In this document: piece by piece, positions 39,362-47,636 of the stretch
Layout: every line of letters starts with the position of its first letter
Position numbering within the stretch: position 1 is the stretch's first letter
From: Anaerolineae bacterium
GTDB lineage: Bacteria; Chloroflexota; Anaerolineae; Anaerolineales; Villigracilaceae
Assembly (NCBI GenBank): GCA_017303655.1
Contig: JAFLCE010000005.1
Location: forward strand, 1 to 64,000
Length of the DNA: 64,000 nt
Direction: 5' to 3'
Program-made: the position numbers and the translations under genes
The notes under the pieces: model-generated
Told to the model about the DNA's origin: nothing
Seen by the model: the letters and a program-made list of their open reading frames with translations, nothing else
Databases searched by the model: none

Positions 39362-39534
39362 TAGCAATAATCTCCTAAAATAATATTAATATATATTATG
39401 CTCAAAAAGTGTAAAAAGCCGAATGCCCCTTTCGTCTTATGTATTTTGCTATTCTTTCCAACCGAGACGAGAATCCATTCCTTGATTTGCCCAGGGAGAA
39501 TATAATTATTTACATACCCGGAAAGGAGGATTCC

Positions 39535-39921
39535 ATGGAGTACACCATCCAACTCGATGAAGCAGCCGGACTCATTTCTGCACGTGCCGCAGGGGCATGG
39601 GAAACAGAAAAAGATAACCTCATGGTAGATCAGCTCCTGCAACTGGTCGATACAAGCGAGGTTCACAAGATATTGCTGGATATCCGCGAACTTCACTTCG
39701 ACCTTTCCATCATCCAGATCTTCCAACGTGCCAAAACGATGCGGGAAAAACGTTTGAAGCAAAACAAAGTCACATCTAAAGTGGCGTTGGTCTATACGCC
39801 TGCCGGTCCGAAGCTGGATGCCGACATGAAATTCTTCGAGAACGCCGCCCGAAATCGGAGCATGCCTTACTGTGTTTTCATCGATATGGAAAAAGCACAG
39901 CAATGGCTTCTAGCGGATTAA
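39535..39921 (+). CDS. STAS/SpoIIAA-like single-domain protein
   Basis: A near-perfect SD (AAAGGAGG, 5 nt) sets the start at 39535, giving 128 aa; the longer open reading to 39439 is rejected. The pattern MEYTIQLDEAAGLISARAAG, then VHKILLDIRELHFDLSIIQIFQRAKTMREK and KVALVYTPAGPKLDADMKFFENAARNRSMPYCVFID matches the SpoIIAA-like/STAS alpha-beta fold used in anti-sigma and lipid-related regulation. There is no partner kinase nearby. It is a lone gene. A TATAAT at 39501 may be its -10 box. Confidence 0.7.
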   Translation: MEYTIQLDEAAGLISARAAGAWETEKDNLMVDQLLQLVDTSEVHKILLDIRELHFDLSIIQIFQRAKTMREKRLKQNKVTSKVALVYTPAGPKLDADMKFFENAARNRSMPYCVFIDMEKAQQWLLAD

Positions 39922-40011
39922 GACCCCGCCTCCCCTCAACCCGACGGTTGACTCTGTTTCATCGAAAGAATCAACCCGCAACAAAACATCATCCGTCCCT
40001 GTATTCTCTAC

Positions 40012-40746
40012 ATGAAACTTTTTCGTATTGCTAACCTGATCCGTATCCTTGCGGCTTGGGCAGTGCTCTCACAGCTTTTCCTTTTGGTGATCTTCACCCT
40101 TTTTCTAGGACCGAACTCGCGAGCCGTAATGCTCATGGCAACTGGCTTGATGGGGCTGTGGATGGTAGTAGGTGGGACGTTGATGTGGATGTTTCGCGAA
40201 CCCATCCGTGAATGGGTATTGAAGATCAAGTTGAACTGGGGAATTAAATTTGTTCTATTCAGCATTCTGCTGGCATTGTCTGAAGAAGCCATCGCCGTGT
40301 CCATGACCAACCTTGCGCCGCTCTTTGGGGTTCCGCTTGGCGCGGCGTACATTACTGCGTCCGCTAATTATTTTGATGTGGTCATCTTTCACAGTGTGGT
40401 GGTTTTTATTCCCATGTTCATGGTCTGGGCATTTCTACTCTCGCGCTGGAGCTTTTCTCACACGTCTATATTCCTGCTCTTTGGCTTGACCGGTTTCCTC
40501 TCCGAAGCGATCTTTGCCGGAACCTTCGACCTGGCGCGTGCGCCTTTCTGGATATTCATTTATGGATTGATGATCTGGCTGCCTGCATACACGTTACCCG
40601 CACGCGAACGGGCAAAGCCTCCGCGTTGGTGGATGTATCCGCTCGCGCTGTTTGCTCCATTTCTTCTTGCAGTTCCTGTCGCGCTTTTGGTCAGCTCCCT
40701 GCACCCGATTAGTATTCATTTCCCGCCGATTCTCCCGAATTCTTGA
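40012..40746 (+). CDS. Polytopic membrane protein of unknown function
   Basis: This 244-aa protein has about seven hydrophobic helices (roughly 7-32, 38-62, 80-100, 108-130, 132-150, 158-200 and 208-232). Acidic residues are buried in two of them (LLALSEEAIAV and GLTGFLSEAIFAG), which may be functional. No family is recognised. There is no SD before the ATG at 40012. It is a single gene between the STAS-like and DUF3800 genes, followed by a terminator hairpin. Confidence 0.7.
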   Translation: MKLFRIANLIRILAAWAVLSQLFLLVIFTLFLGPNSRAVMLMATGLMGLWMVVGGTLMWMFREPIREWVLKIKLNWGIKFVLFSILLALSEEAIAVSMTNLAPLFGVPLGAAYITASANYFDVVIFHSVVVFIPMFMVWAFLLSRWSFSHTSIFLLFGLTGFLSEAIFAGTFDLARAPFWIFIYGLMIWLPAYTLPARERAKPPRWWMYPLALFAPFLLAVPVALLVSSLHPISIHFPPILPNS

Positions 40747-40774
40747 GCACTCTCAATATCTGTTCCAAATAAAG

Positions 40775-40807
40775 ACGCGGATGGTGTAAAATCCCTCCGC
40801 GTTTTTT
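40775..40807 (+). terminator. Terminator after the membrane-protein gene
   Basis: ACGCGGATGG pairs with CCCTCCGCGT (one mismatch; 40775-40784 and 40793-40802) and is followed by TTTTT. Confidence 0.75.
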
Positions 40808-40845
40808 ACTATTTAGCATTTAGATCAAGATGGGAGGTAGAAGTC

Positions 40846-41460
40846 ATGACACAATACTTCTTTGCGGATGAATCTGGAGATGCCGGTTTGAGCGGACAGG
40901 CAAGTTCGTCAAGTCATTTTGTTGTCGCAATGATACAACTGCCTGAACGCGCAATCCTTAATCCACTAGTTGAGCTGCGGCGGGAACTAAATTTATCTTC
41001 ACAATTTGAATTCAAATATCATAAAACAACGAATCTTCAAAAAGACCGTTTTTTCTCGGAGGCAGTAGAGATCCCATTTCGAGCTAGAGTTGCGATTTTA
41101 AATAAAACTTTAATTGGCAGGCAGTTTGAGAACTATTCACCTTCTGAAATTGTTATTGAATTGATCATTGGTTTGGCGCTTCGGGCAAGCGAATTGGATA
41201 TTTCAAATGATATCTTGATCGTGGATGGCGCAACTCCGTCTTTTCGAAAAGACTTGCGTGTTCAGTTTTCTCAACGATGCAAACAAGAGAAAAGACTTCG
41301 CCCATTCAAGAACATCATTGGTGCGGATTCCAAGAAGGAAGATGGATTGCAGTTAGCTGATATGGTTGCTGGCGCGGCTCGAGTCTATGCAATTGGTAAT
41401 ACAGATCAATACTTTCAAGCCATTTCCCCATGTATCGTTGACCTTTGGAATCTGCCTTAA
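40846..41460 (+). CDS. DUF3800 domain-containing protein
   Basis: This 204-aa protein shows the DUF3800 hallmarks: YFFADESGDAGLSG at the N-terminus (D-E-S-G-D), DILIVDGATPSFRKDL in the middle, and GADSKKEDGLQLADMVAGAARV near the end. These acidic residues are thought to form an RNase H-like active site; many relatives are found near mobile or defence genes, though function is unproven. SD GGGAGG lies 9 bases upstream of the ATG. Low GC compared with neighbours suggests horizontal acquisition. Its stop abuts a candidate minus-strand small RNA. Confidence 0.88.
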   Translation: MTQYFFADESGDAGLSGQASSSSHFVVAMIQLPERAILNPLVELRRELNLSSQFEFKYHKTTNLQKDRFFSEAVEIPFRARVAILNKTLIGRQFENYSPSEIVIELIIGLALRASELDISNDILIVDGATPSFRKDLRVQFSQRCKQEKRLRPFKNIIGADSKKEDGLQLADMVAGAARVYAIGNTDQYFQAISPCIVDLWNLP

Positions 41461-41556
41461 ATAAAACACCCCAGACTATTTCCTTTCGGAAAAGACAGCC
41501 TCACTTGGCTACCTTATTGTCTGGGGCGGGTAAAACGGTCAAGCCGTTTTATTGAT
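41456..41556 (-). ncRNA. Candidate structured small RNA (three-way junction) of unknown family
   Basis: On the minus strand, a transcript from the promoter at 41563-41590 would contain a 5' hairpin (TAAAACGG/CCGTTTTA). It would then form a domain closed by CCCCAGAC/GTCTGGGG (41519-41526 with 41469-41476). Inside are two hairpins: AGCC-AAGTGA-GGCT and TTTCC-GAAA-GGAAA (a GNRA tetraloop). A U-rich end, TGTTTTATTT, follows. The tetraloop reads as GNRA only on this strand, which supports the orientation. I match it to no known RNA class. Confidence 0.45.
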
Positions 41557-41562
41557 AACAAT

Positions 41563-41590
41563 ATTATAACGCATCTGGCAATCATGGCAA
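41563..41590 (-). promoter_or_regulatory. Promoter for the candidate small RNA
   Basis: The minus strand carries -35 TTGCCA (41590-41585), a 16-bp spacer and -10 TATAAT (41568-41563). Confidence 0.5.
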
Positions 41591-41649
41591 GCGGGTATAA
41601 TTCCGGGGCGTTTTTACTGAACACGGACTACTGGTAACTCATCACTGAT

Positions 41650-43689
41650 ATGGCACTCATAACAACGAACAACCTCACCAAATCTTACGGCGCGACCGAC
41701 ATCTTCGCGGGCATTACCATCTCGATTGAGAAGGGCTCGCGGCTGGGCATTGTCGGTCCGAACGGCGTTGGCAAGACCACGCTCTTACGAATCCTTGCAG
41801 GCGAAGATGAAGCTTCGACGGGAACCGTCACCCGCACCCGGGGAGTCCGAAGCGGATATTTGTCGCAAGAGGCAGATTTCAAAATGTCGGGCACACTCTG
41901 GGACGCGTGTTATTCCGTCTTCGATGAGCTCATCCGTCAGCAAAAAGAATTGCACCGCCTCGAAGAATTGATGGCGACGGATCCAGACGTCATTGAAGAA
42001 TATGGCAAACTGCAAGAGGAGTTTGAACGGCGCGGCGGCTACACCTACGATACGCGCATCAAGCAAGTGCTCACCGGTTTGGGATTCAGCGCCGAGGACT
42101 ACACCTTGTCTTTGGATCACCTCTCGGGCGGACAGCGCACCCGTGCCTTTCTCGCACGCCTCCTTCTCTCTAACCCAGACCTGCTCCTGCTCGATGAGCC
42201 GACCAATCACCTTGACATTCGCGCCGTGGAGTGGCTCGAAGGGTATTTGAATCAATGGGAAGGTGCGGCGATCATCGTTTCGCATGACCGTTATTTCTTG
42301 GATAAGGTCAGCAATATGATTTTTGAAATGCTGCCCGGCGCGTATGAGACCTATAACGGAAATTACACCTCCTATTTGAAGCAGCGTGAAGAACGCATTG
42401 CGCGCAGGCAGGAAGTGTTCGAAAGTGAAAAAGAAAAATTAAATAAAGAGATGGAATACATCCGCAAGAATGTGGCGGGGCAGAATGTGTTGCAAGCGAA
42501 GGGTAAATTAAAACGTTTGTCGCGCTTGATCCAAGCCATCGAACAGATCGGCATGGAAGCCGCGCTCAACCAAAAATGGATTGAAACCGCAGGCGAAGTT
42601 TCTGTAACGACATCTATTATGAGTGTGGAAGAAGCCGGTCGTCGCATTAATGCATTGCGGTCGCCAGTGCGGACCTTGCCGAATTTGCATCTGCGGCTTG
42701 GTTCACAAAAACGTTCGGGCGATCTGGTCGTGCGCACGAAAAATTTAGAAATTGGTTTCCCTGATAAGTTTTTATTCAAGACGCCTGACATTGAATTGAG
42801 ACGACAAGACTGCGCCGCATTGATCGGACCGAACGGCGCGGGCAAGTCTACATTCCTGAAGACCATTCTCGGTCAGTTTGAGCCCTTGGCTGGGGAAGTG
42901 GTTCTCGGTTCGAGTCTGCACATCGGCTACTTCGCCCAGGCACATGAAGGACTCAACCCAGAGAATACTTTGTTGCAAGAGATCGAATCGGTCATGCCGA
43001 ACTGGCTGCCGGGGCAGATTCGCGATTATTTAGGTAAATACCTATTCAGCGGCGATGACGTGTATAAGAAAGTGGGCATGCTCTCCGGCGGCGAGCGTGG
43101 ACGGTTGGCGTTATCGAAGCTCGCGTTGCAAGACACGAATCTCTTGCTCCTCGACGAACCGACGAACCATCTCGATATCCCCTCGCAGGAAGTCTTGGAA
43201 GCTGTGCTTGAAGATTACGAAGGCACGGTCTTGCTCATCACACATGACCGGTATCTCGTTGATGCGGTTGCGACTCAAATTTGGGAGATCGATACCGAAG
43301 AAGCGCATCTGATCGCGTTCAAGGGCACGTATTCCGAGTTGAGAGCCGAACGCGAACAGAAGGAATACGAAGCCTTCATGGCGGCGAGAAAACCCGCTAC
43401 TCGAGATTCGAAAAGCGAGAATCGAGCCTCAACAGCACTTCCGAAAGAGAATAACGCCGCTCCAAAATCCAAGCAGGCGATCTCGAAAGAAGAAAGAAAA
43501 AGGGTTGCGCAATTGCAGGAATTGGAAAATAAGATCGCCGAGTTGGAAGCTACACTGGCGAATTTAAGCTCGCAGCTTGAGAGTCCCATGGTCAAGCCGG
43601 ATGAGGTGATTAAGATCGGCAAGGAATACAACCGCGTCCAAGCCGAGATGGATGAGAAGCTCGCAGAGTGGGAGCGGATGCAGGGATAA
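41650..43689 (+). CDS. ABC-F family ATPase (Uup/EttA-like)
   Basis: This 679-aa soluble protein has two tandem ABC domains. Walker A motifs are GPNGVGKTT and GPNGAGKST; signatures are LSGGQRTRAFLAR and LSGGERGRLALSK; Walker B is LLLLDEPTNHLDI twice. A linker (P-site tRNA-interaction motif region) lies around residues 240-330, with KQREERIARRQEVFESEKEKL. The C-terminus is a coiled coil (LQELENKIAELEATLANLSSQLE) as in Uup. There are no transmembrane segments. ABC-F proteins act on ribosomes, in translation factor or antibiotic-protection roles; the specific role here is unknown. A TATAAT at 41596 may be its -10 box. Confidence 0.93.
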   Translation: MALITTNNLTKSYGATDIFAGITISIEKGSRLGIVGPNGVGKTTLLRILAGEDEASTGTVTRTRGVRSGYLSQEADFKMSGTLWDACYSVFDELIRQQKELHRLEELMATDPDVIEEYGKLQEEFERRGGYTYDTRIKQVLTGLGFSAEDYTLSLDHLSGGQRTRAFLARLLLSNPDLLLLDEPTNHLDIRAVEWLEGYLNQWEGAAIIVSHDRYFLDKVSNMIFEMLPGAYETYNGNYTSYLKQREERIARRQEVFESEKEKLNKEMEYIRKNVAGQNVLQAKGKLKRLSRLIQAIEQIGMEAALNQKWIETAGEVSVTTSIMSVEEAGRRINALRSPVRTLPNLHLRLGSQKRSGDLVVRTKNLEIGFPDKFLFKTPDIELRRQDCAALIGPNGAGKSTFLKTILGQFEPLAGEVVLGSSLHIGYFAQAHEGLNPENTLLQEIESVMPNWLPGQIRDYLGKYLFSGDDVYKKVGMLSGGERGRLALSKLALQDTNLLLLDEPTNHLDIPSQEVLEAVLEDYEGTVLLITHDRYLVDAVATQIWEIDTEEAHLIAFKGTYSELRAEREQKEYEAFMAARKPATRDSKSENRASTALPKENNAAPKSKQAISKEERKRVAQLQELENKIAELEATLANLSSQLESPMVKPDEVIKIGKEYNRVQAEMDEKLAEWERMQG

Positions 43690-43718
43690 CCAAAGGACTT
43701 GAAGGAAAGTTAGCCATT

Positions 43719-44162
43719 ATGAAATTTAATTTTGTTCCAACCGAACATTTTTTTGATCTTCTATATAATGATGTAGAATTTTGTAATGGAATGGGGAAAG
43801 TAATGCTTTCGGCTTCCAAACTTGAAACTAGCCTTCGTAAATTCTTAAAAACTAAACATATAAAATTCAATCCAAAGGCAACATTAGGGAATTTAGTTAC
43901 TATTTTGATTGAAAATAATCTCTTAAGCGAAAATGGGCAAATCCACTTTAAAAACTTAGCTCTTCAACGTAATTATTTAGCACATAATCTTTACGCTTTA
44001 TTTACCAAAGAAATTGAAGAAACTATTATCATCGGAATAGATGAACTTACGGCAGAAGATACTGATGTTTTCATTTACCGTGCATATCAATTAGCAGAAG
44101 ATTTCTTGTTTTTTTCTGAAATTGTTTCTAAAGCTAATATAAACTCTAATAAGCTTCTTTGA
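43719..44162 (+). CDS. AT-rich HEPN-like small protein
   Basis: A start at 43719 (AAGGAAA upstream) gives 147 aa, mostly alpha-helical. Residues ~85-90 contain RNYLAH, fitting the HEPN RNase signature R-x4-6-H, in the context NLALQRNYLAHNLYALF. 'MLSASKLETSLRKFLKTK' at the N-terminus is also reminiscent of HEPN/MAE_28990-type four-helix bundles. The composition is strikingly AT-rich relative to the ABC-F gene 30 bp upstream, suggesting acquisition. No nucleotidyltransferase (MNT) antitoxin partner is adjacent, so a toxin-antitoxin role is not supported as such. The assignment is tentative. Confidence 0.6.
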   Translation: MKFNFVPTEHFFDLLYNDVEFCNGMGKVMLSASKLETSLRKFLKTKHIKFNPKATLGNLVTILIENNLLSENGQIHFKNLALQRNYLAHNLYALFTKEIEETIIIGIDELTAEDTDVFIYRAYQLAEDFLFFSEIVSKANINSNKLL

Positions 44163-44207
44163 ATGGTTTGGCATCACGAGCCAACCCCACACGATCAGAA
44201 GGAAAAT

Positions 44208-44867
44208 ATGCCCACCTACATTGACCTCAGCCACACCATCCACGACGGACTGGTCACCTATAAGGGATTACCCGCCGCCATCGTTTGTGATTATCTCACC
44301 CGTGAAGCCTCGCGCGGACGCTACGCGCCCGGCACAGAATTTCACATTGGCAAAGTGGAAATGGTGACGAACACCGGCACGTATGTGGATAGTCCCTTTC
44401 ACCGCTATGAAGACGGTAAAGACTTATCGGAAGTAGAACTTGAAAAGTTCGTTGACCTCGAAGGCATTGTCATCCGTGCGGATTATCGCAAGGGATTGGC
44501 AGTTACGGCGGATGTTTTCAAAGGCAAAGAGATTCGCGGACGGGCTGTGCTCGTCCACACCGGCTGGGCGGAACATTGGGAAACCGATGCGTATTTTGAG
44601 AATCATCCTTTCTTAACCGAAGATGCGGCAATCTACTTGCGCGATAATGGCGCCAAGCTCGTCGGCATCGACTCGCATAATATCGACGATACGCGCGGCA
44701 ATGGCAGACCCGTTCACTCTACGCTTCTTAGAAAAGATATCATCATCGCCGAGCATTTATGTAATTTGGAAAATGTCCCAGAGGAGGGTTTCTTCTTTAC
44801 GGCTGCCCCGCCCAAGGTCAAAGGAGCCGGGACCTTCCCCGTCCGTGCGTTTGCAAAAGTGAAGTGA
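44208..44867 (+). CDS. Cyclase-family protein (kynurenine-formamidase-like)
   Basis: A start at 44208 (AAGGA, 5 nt upstream) gives 219 aa. The protein begins TYIDLSHTIHDGLVTYKGLP. The metal-site region reads VTNTGTYVDSPFHRYEDGKDL, whereas formamidases carry H-x-G-T-H-x-D-x-P-x-H; two His ligands are replaced by Asn and Tyr. Later GRAVLVHTGWAEHWET and LVGIDSHNIDD match the family. So the fold is clear, but the metal site is altered and the formamidase reaction is doubtful. It is a lone gene downstream of the HEPN-like gene. Confidence 0.85.
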   Translation: MPTYIDLSHTIHDGLVTYKGLPAAIVCDYLTREASRGRYAPGTEFHIGKVEMVTNTGTYVDSPFHRYEDGKDLSEVELEKFVDLEGIVIRADYRKGLAVTADVFKGKEIRGRAVLVHTGWAEHWETDAYFENHPFLTEDAAIYLRDNGAKLVGIDSHNIDDTRGNGRPVHSTLLRKDIIIAEHLCNLENVPEEGFFFTAAPPKVKGAGTFPVRAFAKVK

Positions 44868-44988
44868 TTTTTTAGAAGTGGGGGAAATATCCACATTACA
44901 AATCCCTGTCAATGGGCTGTATTTACTTGCTGTTAATCAGCTTTTCAAAAATGGTTAAGTGGGCTTTTTTATAATCCCATACGACACC
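44868..44988. other. Intergenic gap
   Basis: No gene is seen. TATAAT at 44970-44975 lies 13 bp before the next ATG and may be the -10 box of the GAF-protein gene; no clear -35 or SD was found. Confidence 0.4.
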
Positions 44989-45975
44989 ATGAAAAACGCA
45001 TCGGTCCCACATTATTTCAATGTTTTCCCAACCGGCTCCATTCCTGTGCCAGTTTGCATCGGTGACTTGCCCATGTCGGAATATTCAGTCTCTGAATATA
45101 TTCGGACAGAGGAAGTCGCTTCGTATATGGCATCCACCCCCATGGTGCCGGGTGCAATCATCCTGCGCAACCAAAAAGCGATTGGCATCATTCCCCGTCA
45201 TAAGATGTTCGAACGGCTGGGTCGCCGCTACGGGGTCGAGCTATTCTTGCGAAAGCCGATCATCGACATGGCACGCGAACTTCAAGCGGAACTCTTTACG
45301 CTTAAGAGTCATCTCTCTGTAAATTTAGCAGTTAAACTTGCATTGAGCCGTGATCAAAATCATATCTATGACCCAGTTGTGGTGGAATTTGAATACGGCA
45401 AGCTGCAGCTCCTGGATATGTACGTGCTCTTGTTGAGCCAATCCCAACTATCGAACAATCTGAGCGGCGTGGTCAGCTCGCTGAACAACATCGAGATGAT
45501 GCTGGCAAACGTGAACGCAAATCCGATCAATTCTCTTGACCTCATCATGGAGAGTCTTAGTAATGTTGTCCCGTTTCACCATGCTTGTATTCTCCTGCGG
45601 TCGCGCACTGATTCAGAGATGATCACACACAAGTTCATTTCCTATCAGAACGATCCACTTGACCGGAACAGCGTCTATAAATCGGTCTTGAGCATGAACC
45701 AACCCATGGTGCTCGAAGATGTGAGAATGGTCCCTGCCTGGTCGAACTGGGATACGCCTCAAGATACACGCTCATGGCTGGGTGTCCCCATTACAGAAAC
45801 TGCCAGCCAGGTCGGATTACTCTCACTTTCCCGCTCAACCTTTTCTCCTTTCACGAACCATGAAAAAGAGATCGCACTCGTCTTTGCACGCTACATTGAT
45901 AAATTGCTCGATAACTTTGCCCATCAACTCGCTCGGCGGCGTCACTTCGAAAAGAAATACATACACGAGCCATAA
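44989..45975 (+). CDS. GAF-domain protein with an N-terminal CBS-like region
   Basis: This 328-aa protein has an N-terminal region (~15-160) with VASYMASTPMVPGAIILRNQKAIGIIPRHKMFERLGRRYGVELF, reminiscent of a CBS-type or 'voltage-like' sensor domain often found before GGDEF domains. A helical connector follows with SNNLSGVVSSLNNIEMMLANV, then a GAF domain (~200-320: LDLIMESLSNVVPFHHACILLRSR, SWLGVPITETASQVGLLSLSRSTFSPFTNHEKEIALVFARYI). There is no output domain (no GGDEF or kinase), so it may act as a ligand-responsive partner. The ATG at 44989 is chosen; one at 45074 is possible. It is convergent with nothing; a spacer follows. Confidence 0.7.
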   Translation: MKNASVPHYFNVFPTGSIPVPVCIGDLPMSEYSVSEYIRTEEVASYMASTPMVPGAIILRNQKAIGIIPRHKMFERLGRRYGVELFLRKPIIDMARELQAELFTLKSHLSVNLAVKLALSRDQNHIYDPVVVEFEYGKLQLLDMYVLLLSQSQLSNNLSGVVSSLNNIEMMLANVNANPINSLDLIMESLSNVVPFHHACILLRSRTDSEMITHKFISYQNDPLDRNSVYKSVLSMNQPMVLEDVRMVPAWSNWDTPQDTRSWLGVPITETASQVGLLSLSRSTFSPFTNHEKEIALVFARYIDKLLDNFAHQLARRRHFEKKYIHEP

Positions 45976-46114
45976 ACCGACTGGTAACGCTTGGGGGATT
46001 AATAATTGAAATTCCAACACACCAAATAGAATCCGGCTTCAGCAGAACAGCCCCACCGGTATAATTCAGGGTATCAACTTTATTTCCCAAAGCCATCTCT
46101 GGAAGGAATGCCCC

Positions 46115-46597
46115 ATGCCCACCATCATTTTTAATGGAAAAACCTACAACCGCCTCGAAGACATGCCCGCTAATGAGCGGCAGGCATTCGAGCAAATGTC
46201 TCAAATGTTCATGGATAAGAACGGCAACGGCATTCCAGATTTTCTTGAAGGTGATCTTGCCAAGAACATTATCACCGCTTCTTCGAGTAGCTTTGCTTAC
46301 AATGGTAAGACTTATAACAGCCTCGACGAAATGCCCGAAGACATTCGCAACAAAGTTCACACGGCTTTCAATATGATGTCTGGCATGGGTCTCATTTCAA
46401 AGACTGCTTTCAGCAATATGCCTTTCAAGCAAGAACAGCCTGCACCTTCAAAACCATTCATCGCGCCGGGTAACTCATCCTCTGCCCTCGAAGAAGACCA
46501 GGGCTCGAACATTTTCCCATATATCCTTGGTGCAATCGTCTTATGCTTTGCATTGGTCGTGCTGGCTATTGGGATCTCGTATTTTCTGAATCGATAA
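46115..46597 (+). CDS. Tail-anchored protein with two NGKTYN repeats and an EF-hand-like loop
   Basis: This 160-aa protein contains two copies of a short module: FNGKTYNRLEDMPANERQAF (residues 6-25) and YNGKTYNSLDEMPEDIRNKV (~62-81). After the first comes DKNGNGIPDFLEGD (~37-50), a dockerin/EF-hand-like calcium loop. A Pro/Ser linker leads to one C-terminal transmembrane helix (~133-157), so the repeats are probably cytoplasmic. SD GGAAGG precedes the ATG. The next gene starts one base after its stop. I recognise no named family. Confidence 0.7.
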   Translation: MPTIIFNGKTYNRLEDMPANERQAFEQMSQMFMDKNGNGIPDFLEGDLAKNIITASSSSFAYNGKTYNSLDEMPEDIRNKVHTAFNMMSGMGLISKTAFSNMPFKQEQPAPSKPFIAPGNSSSALEEDQGSNIFPYILGAIVLCFALVVLAIGISYFLNR

Positions 46598-46598
46598 C

Positions 46599-47588
46599 AT
46601 GCAGCGATTAAAACTTTACCTCACGTTATGCATCTTCCTAAGCGCATGTCAACAGCAGATCATCCCCCTGCCAGCAACGTTAACTCCGACGCATACCGCG
46701 CCACCGACTGCCACCTCCACAGCGACTCTTACGCCTGAGCCGTCACTGACTCCCACACCAACGCCTCTAACTCGCCGAGTCTTGATCCTCTCCATTGATG
46801 GTCTCCGCCCCGATGCCATAGCTCTTGCACCCATGCCATATCTCTCATCCTTGTTTGCATCCTCGGCATATTCTCTCACCGCGCAGACGATCTATCCCAG
46901 TGTCACCCTGCCTGCTCATACCTCCATGCTCAGCGGACAATGTCCCGACAAGCACAATGTCAATTGGAACGACTACATGCCTGAGCTTGGTTATGCCCAA
47001 GTGACCGATCTTTTCGATATTGCCCATGCCGCCGGAATGCAAACCGCCATGTTTGTCGGCAAGGAAAAACTTCGTCAGGTAACCGAACCAGCAAGCACCG
47101 ACATCTTTCAATACATCAACGATCGTGACCTGGTCATTACAGATACGCTCATTCAAAACTTCCCCGCGGACTTTCGCCTGATGTTCGTGCATTTCCCTAC
47201 CCCCGATGGGATGGGGCACGAATACGGTTGGCTTTCAGGCGAACAACTCAGCGTCATCTTCCGCGCTGACCAGGCTCTTGAAAGACTGATGACCGAGCTG
47301 CAAACACGCGGCTTGCTCGCAGAGACTCTAATCATCATCACCGCCGATCATGGCGGGCACAGCACCACACACGGCTCTAGCATGCCAGAAGATATGACCA
47401 TTCCCTGGGTTGCCTATGGGGCAGGGGTTCAACCAGTTTTCTTAACCTCACCCATCACCACCACCGATACTGCTGCCACTGCTGCATACGCATTGGGCTT
47501 GCCCATCCCTGCCGAATGGGATGGTGTGCCGATTTATGAAGCCTTCGGTCAGCCTGTTATTCAAACTAGTAATGGTTGCACAAAATAA
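46599..47588 (+). CDS. Alkaline-phosphatase-superfamily phosphodiesterase lipoprotein
   Basis: This 329-aa protein has a lipobox LSAC (Cys17) and a Thr/Pro-rich linker (~25-55). A nucleotide pyrophosphatase/phosphodiesterase-type domain follows: RVLILSIDGLRPDAI (metal Asp), YPSVTLPAHTSMLSGQ (catalytic Thr in P-S-V-T), HFPTPDGMGHEYGW (metal Asp and His) and IIITADHGGHSTTHG (metal Asp-His and His). All ligands of the two-metal site appear present. It should hydrolyse phosphodiesters or pyrophosphates outside the cell; the substrate is unknown. It follows the tail-anchored repeat protein by one base, so the two are co-expressed. A bidirectional terminator follows. Confidence 0.9.
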   Translation: MQRLKLYLTLCIFLSACQQQIIPLPATLTPTHTAPPTATSTATLTPEPSLTPTPTPLTRRVLILSIDGLRPDAIALAPMPYLSSLFASSAYSLTAQTIYPSVTLPAHTSMLSGQCPDKHNVNWNDYMPELGYAQVTDLFDIAHAAGMQTAMFVGKEKLRQVTEPASTDIFQYINDRDLVITDTLIQNFPADFRLMFVHFPTPDGMGHEYGWLSGEQLSVIFRADQALERLMTELQTRGLLAETLIIITADHGGHSTTHGSSMPEDMTIPWVAYGAGVQPVFLTSPITTTDTAATAAYALGLPIPAEWDGVPIYEAFGQPVIQTSNGCTK

Positions 47589-47630
47589 AAAAGAAGGGCT
47601 GCTAATTATTCAAGCAGCCCTTCTTTTTTA
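47586..47630. terminator. Bidirectional terminator
   Basis: An 18-bp stem (47586-47603 with 47613-47630), core GAAGGGCTGCT, has A-rich and T-rich ends. It serves convergent genes at 46599 and 47637. Confidence 0.92.
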
Positions 47631-47636
47631 TGCGAG

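Noticed and set aside
41529-41551. Plus-strand terminator of the DUF3800 gene (TAAAACGG/CCGTTTTA)
   Set aside because: Possible, but the same stem is the 5' hairpin of the candidate minus-strand RNA, and the plus-strand T-run is short; kept only as part of that candidate.
43719-44162. HEPN gene as half of a HEPN-MNT toxin-antitoxin pair
   Set aside because: No nucleotidyltransferase-type partner is adjacent; the upstream gene is ABC-F and the downstream one a cyclase-family gene.
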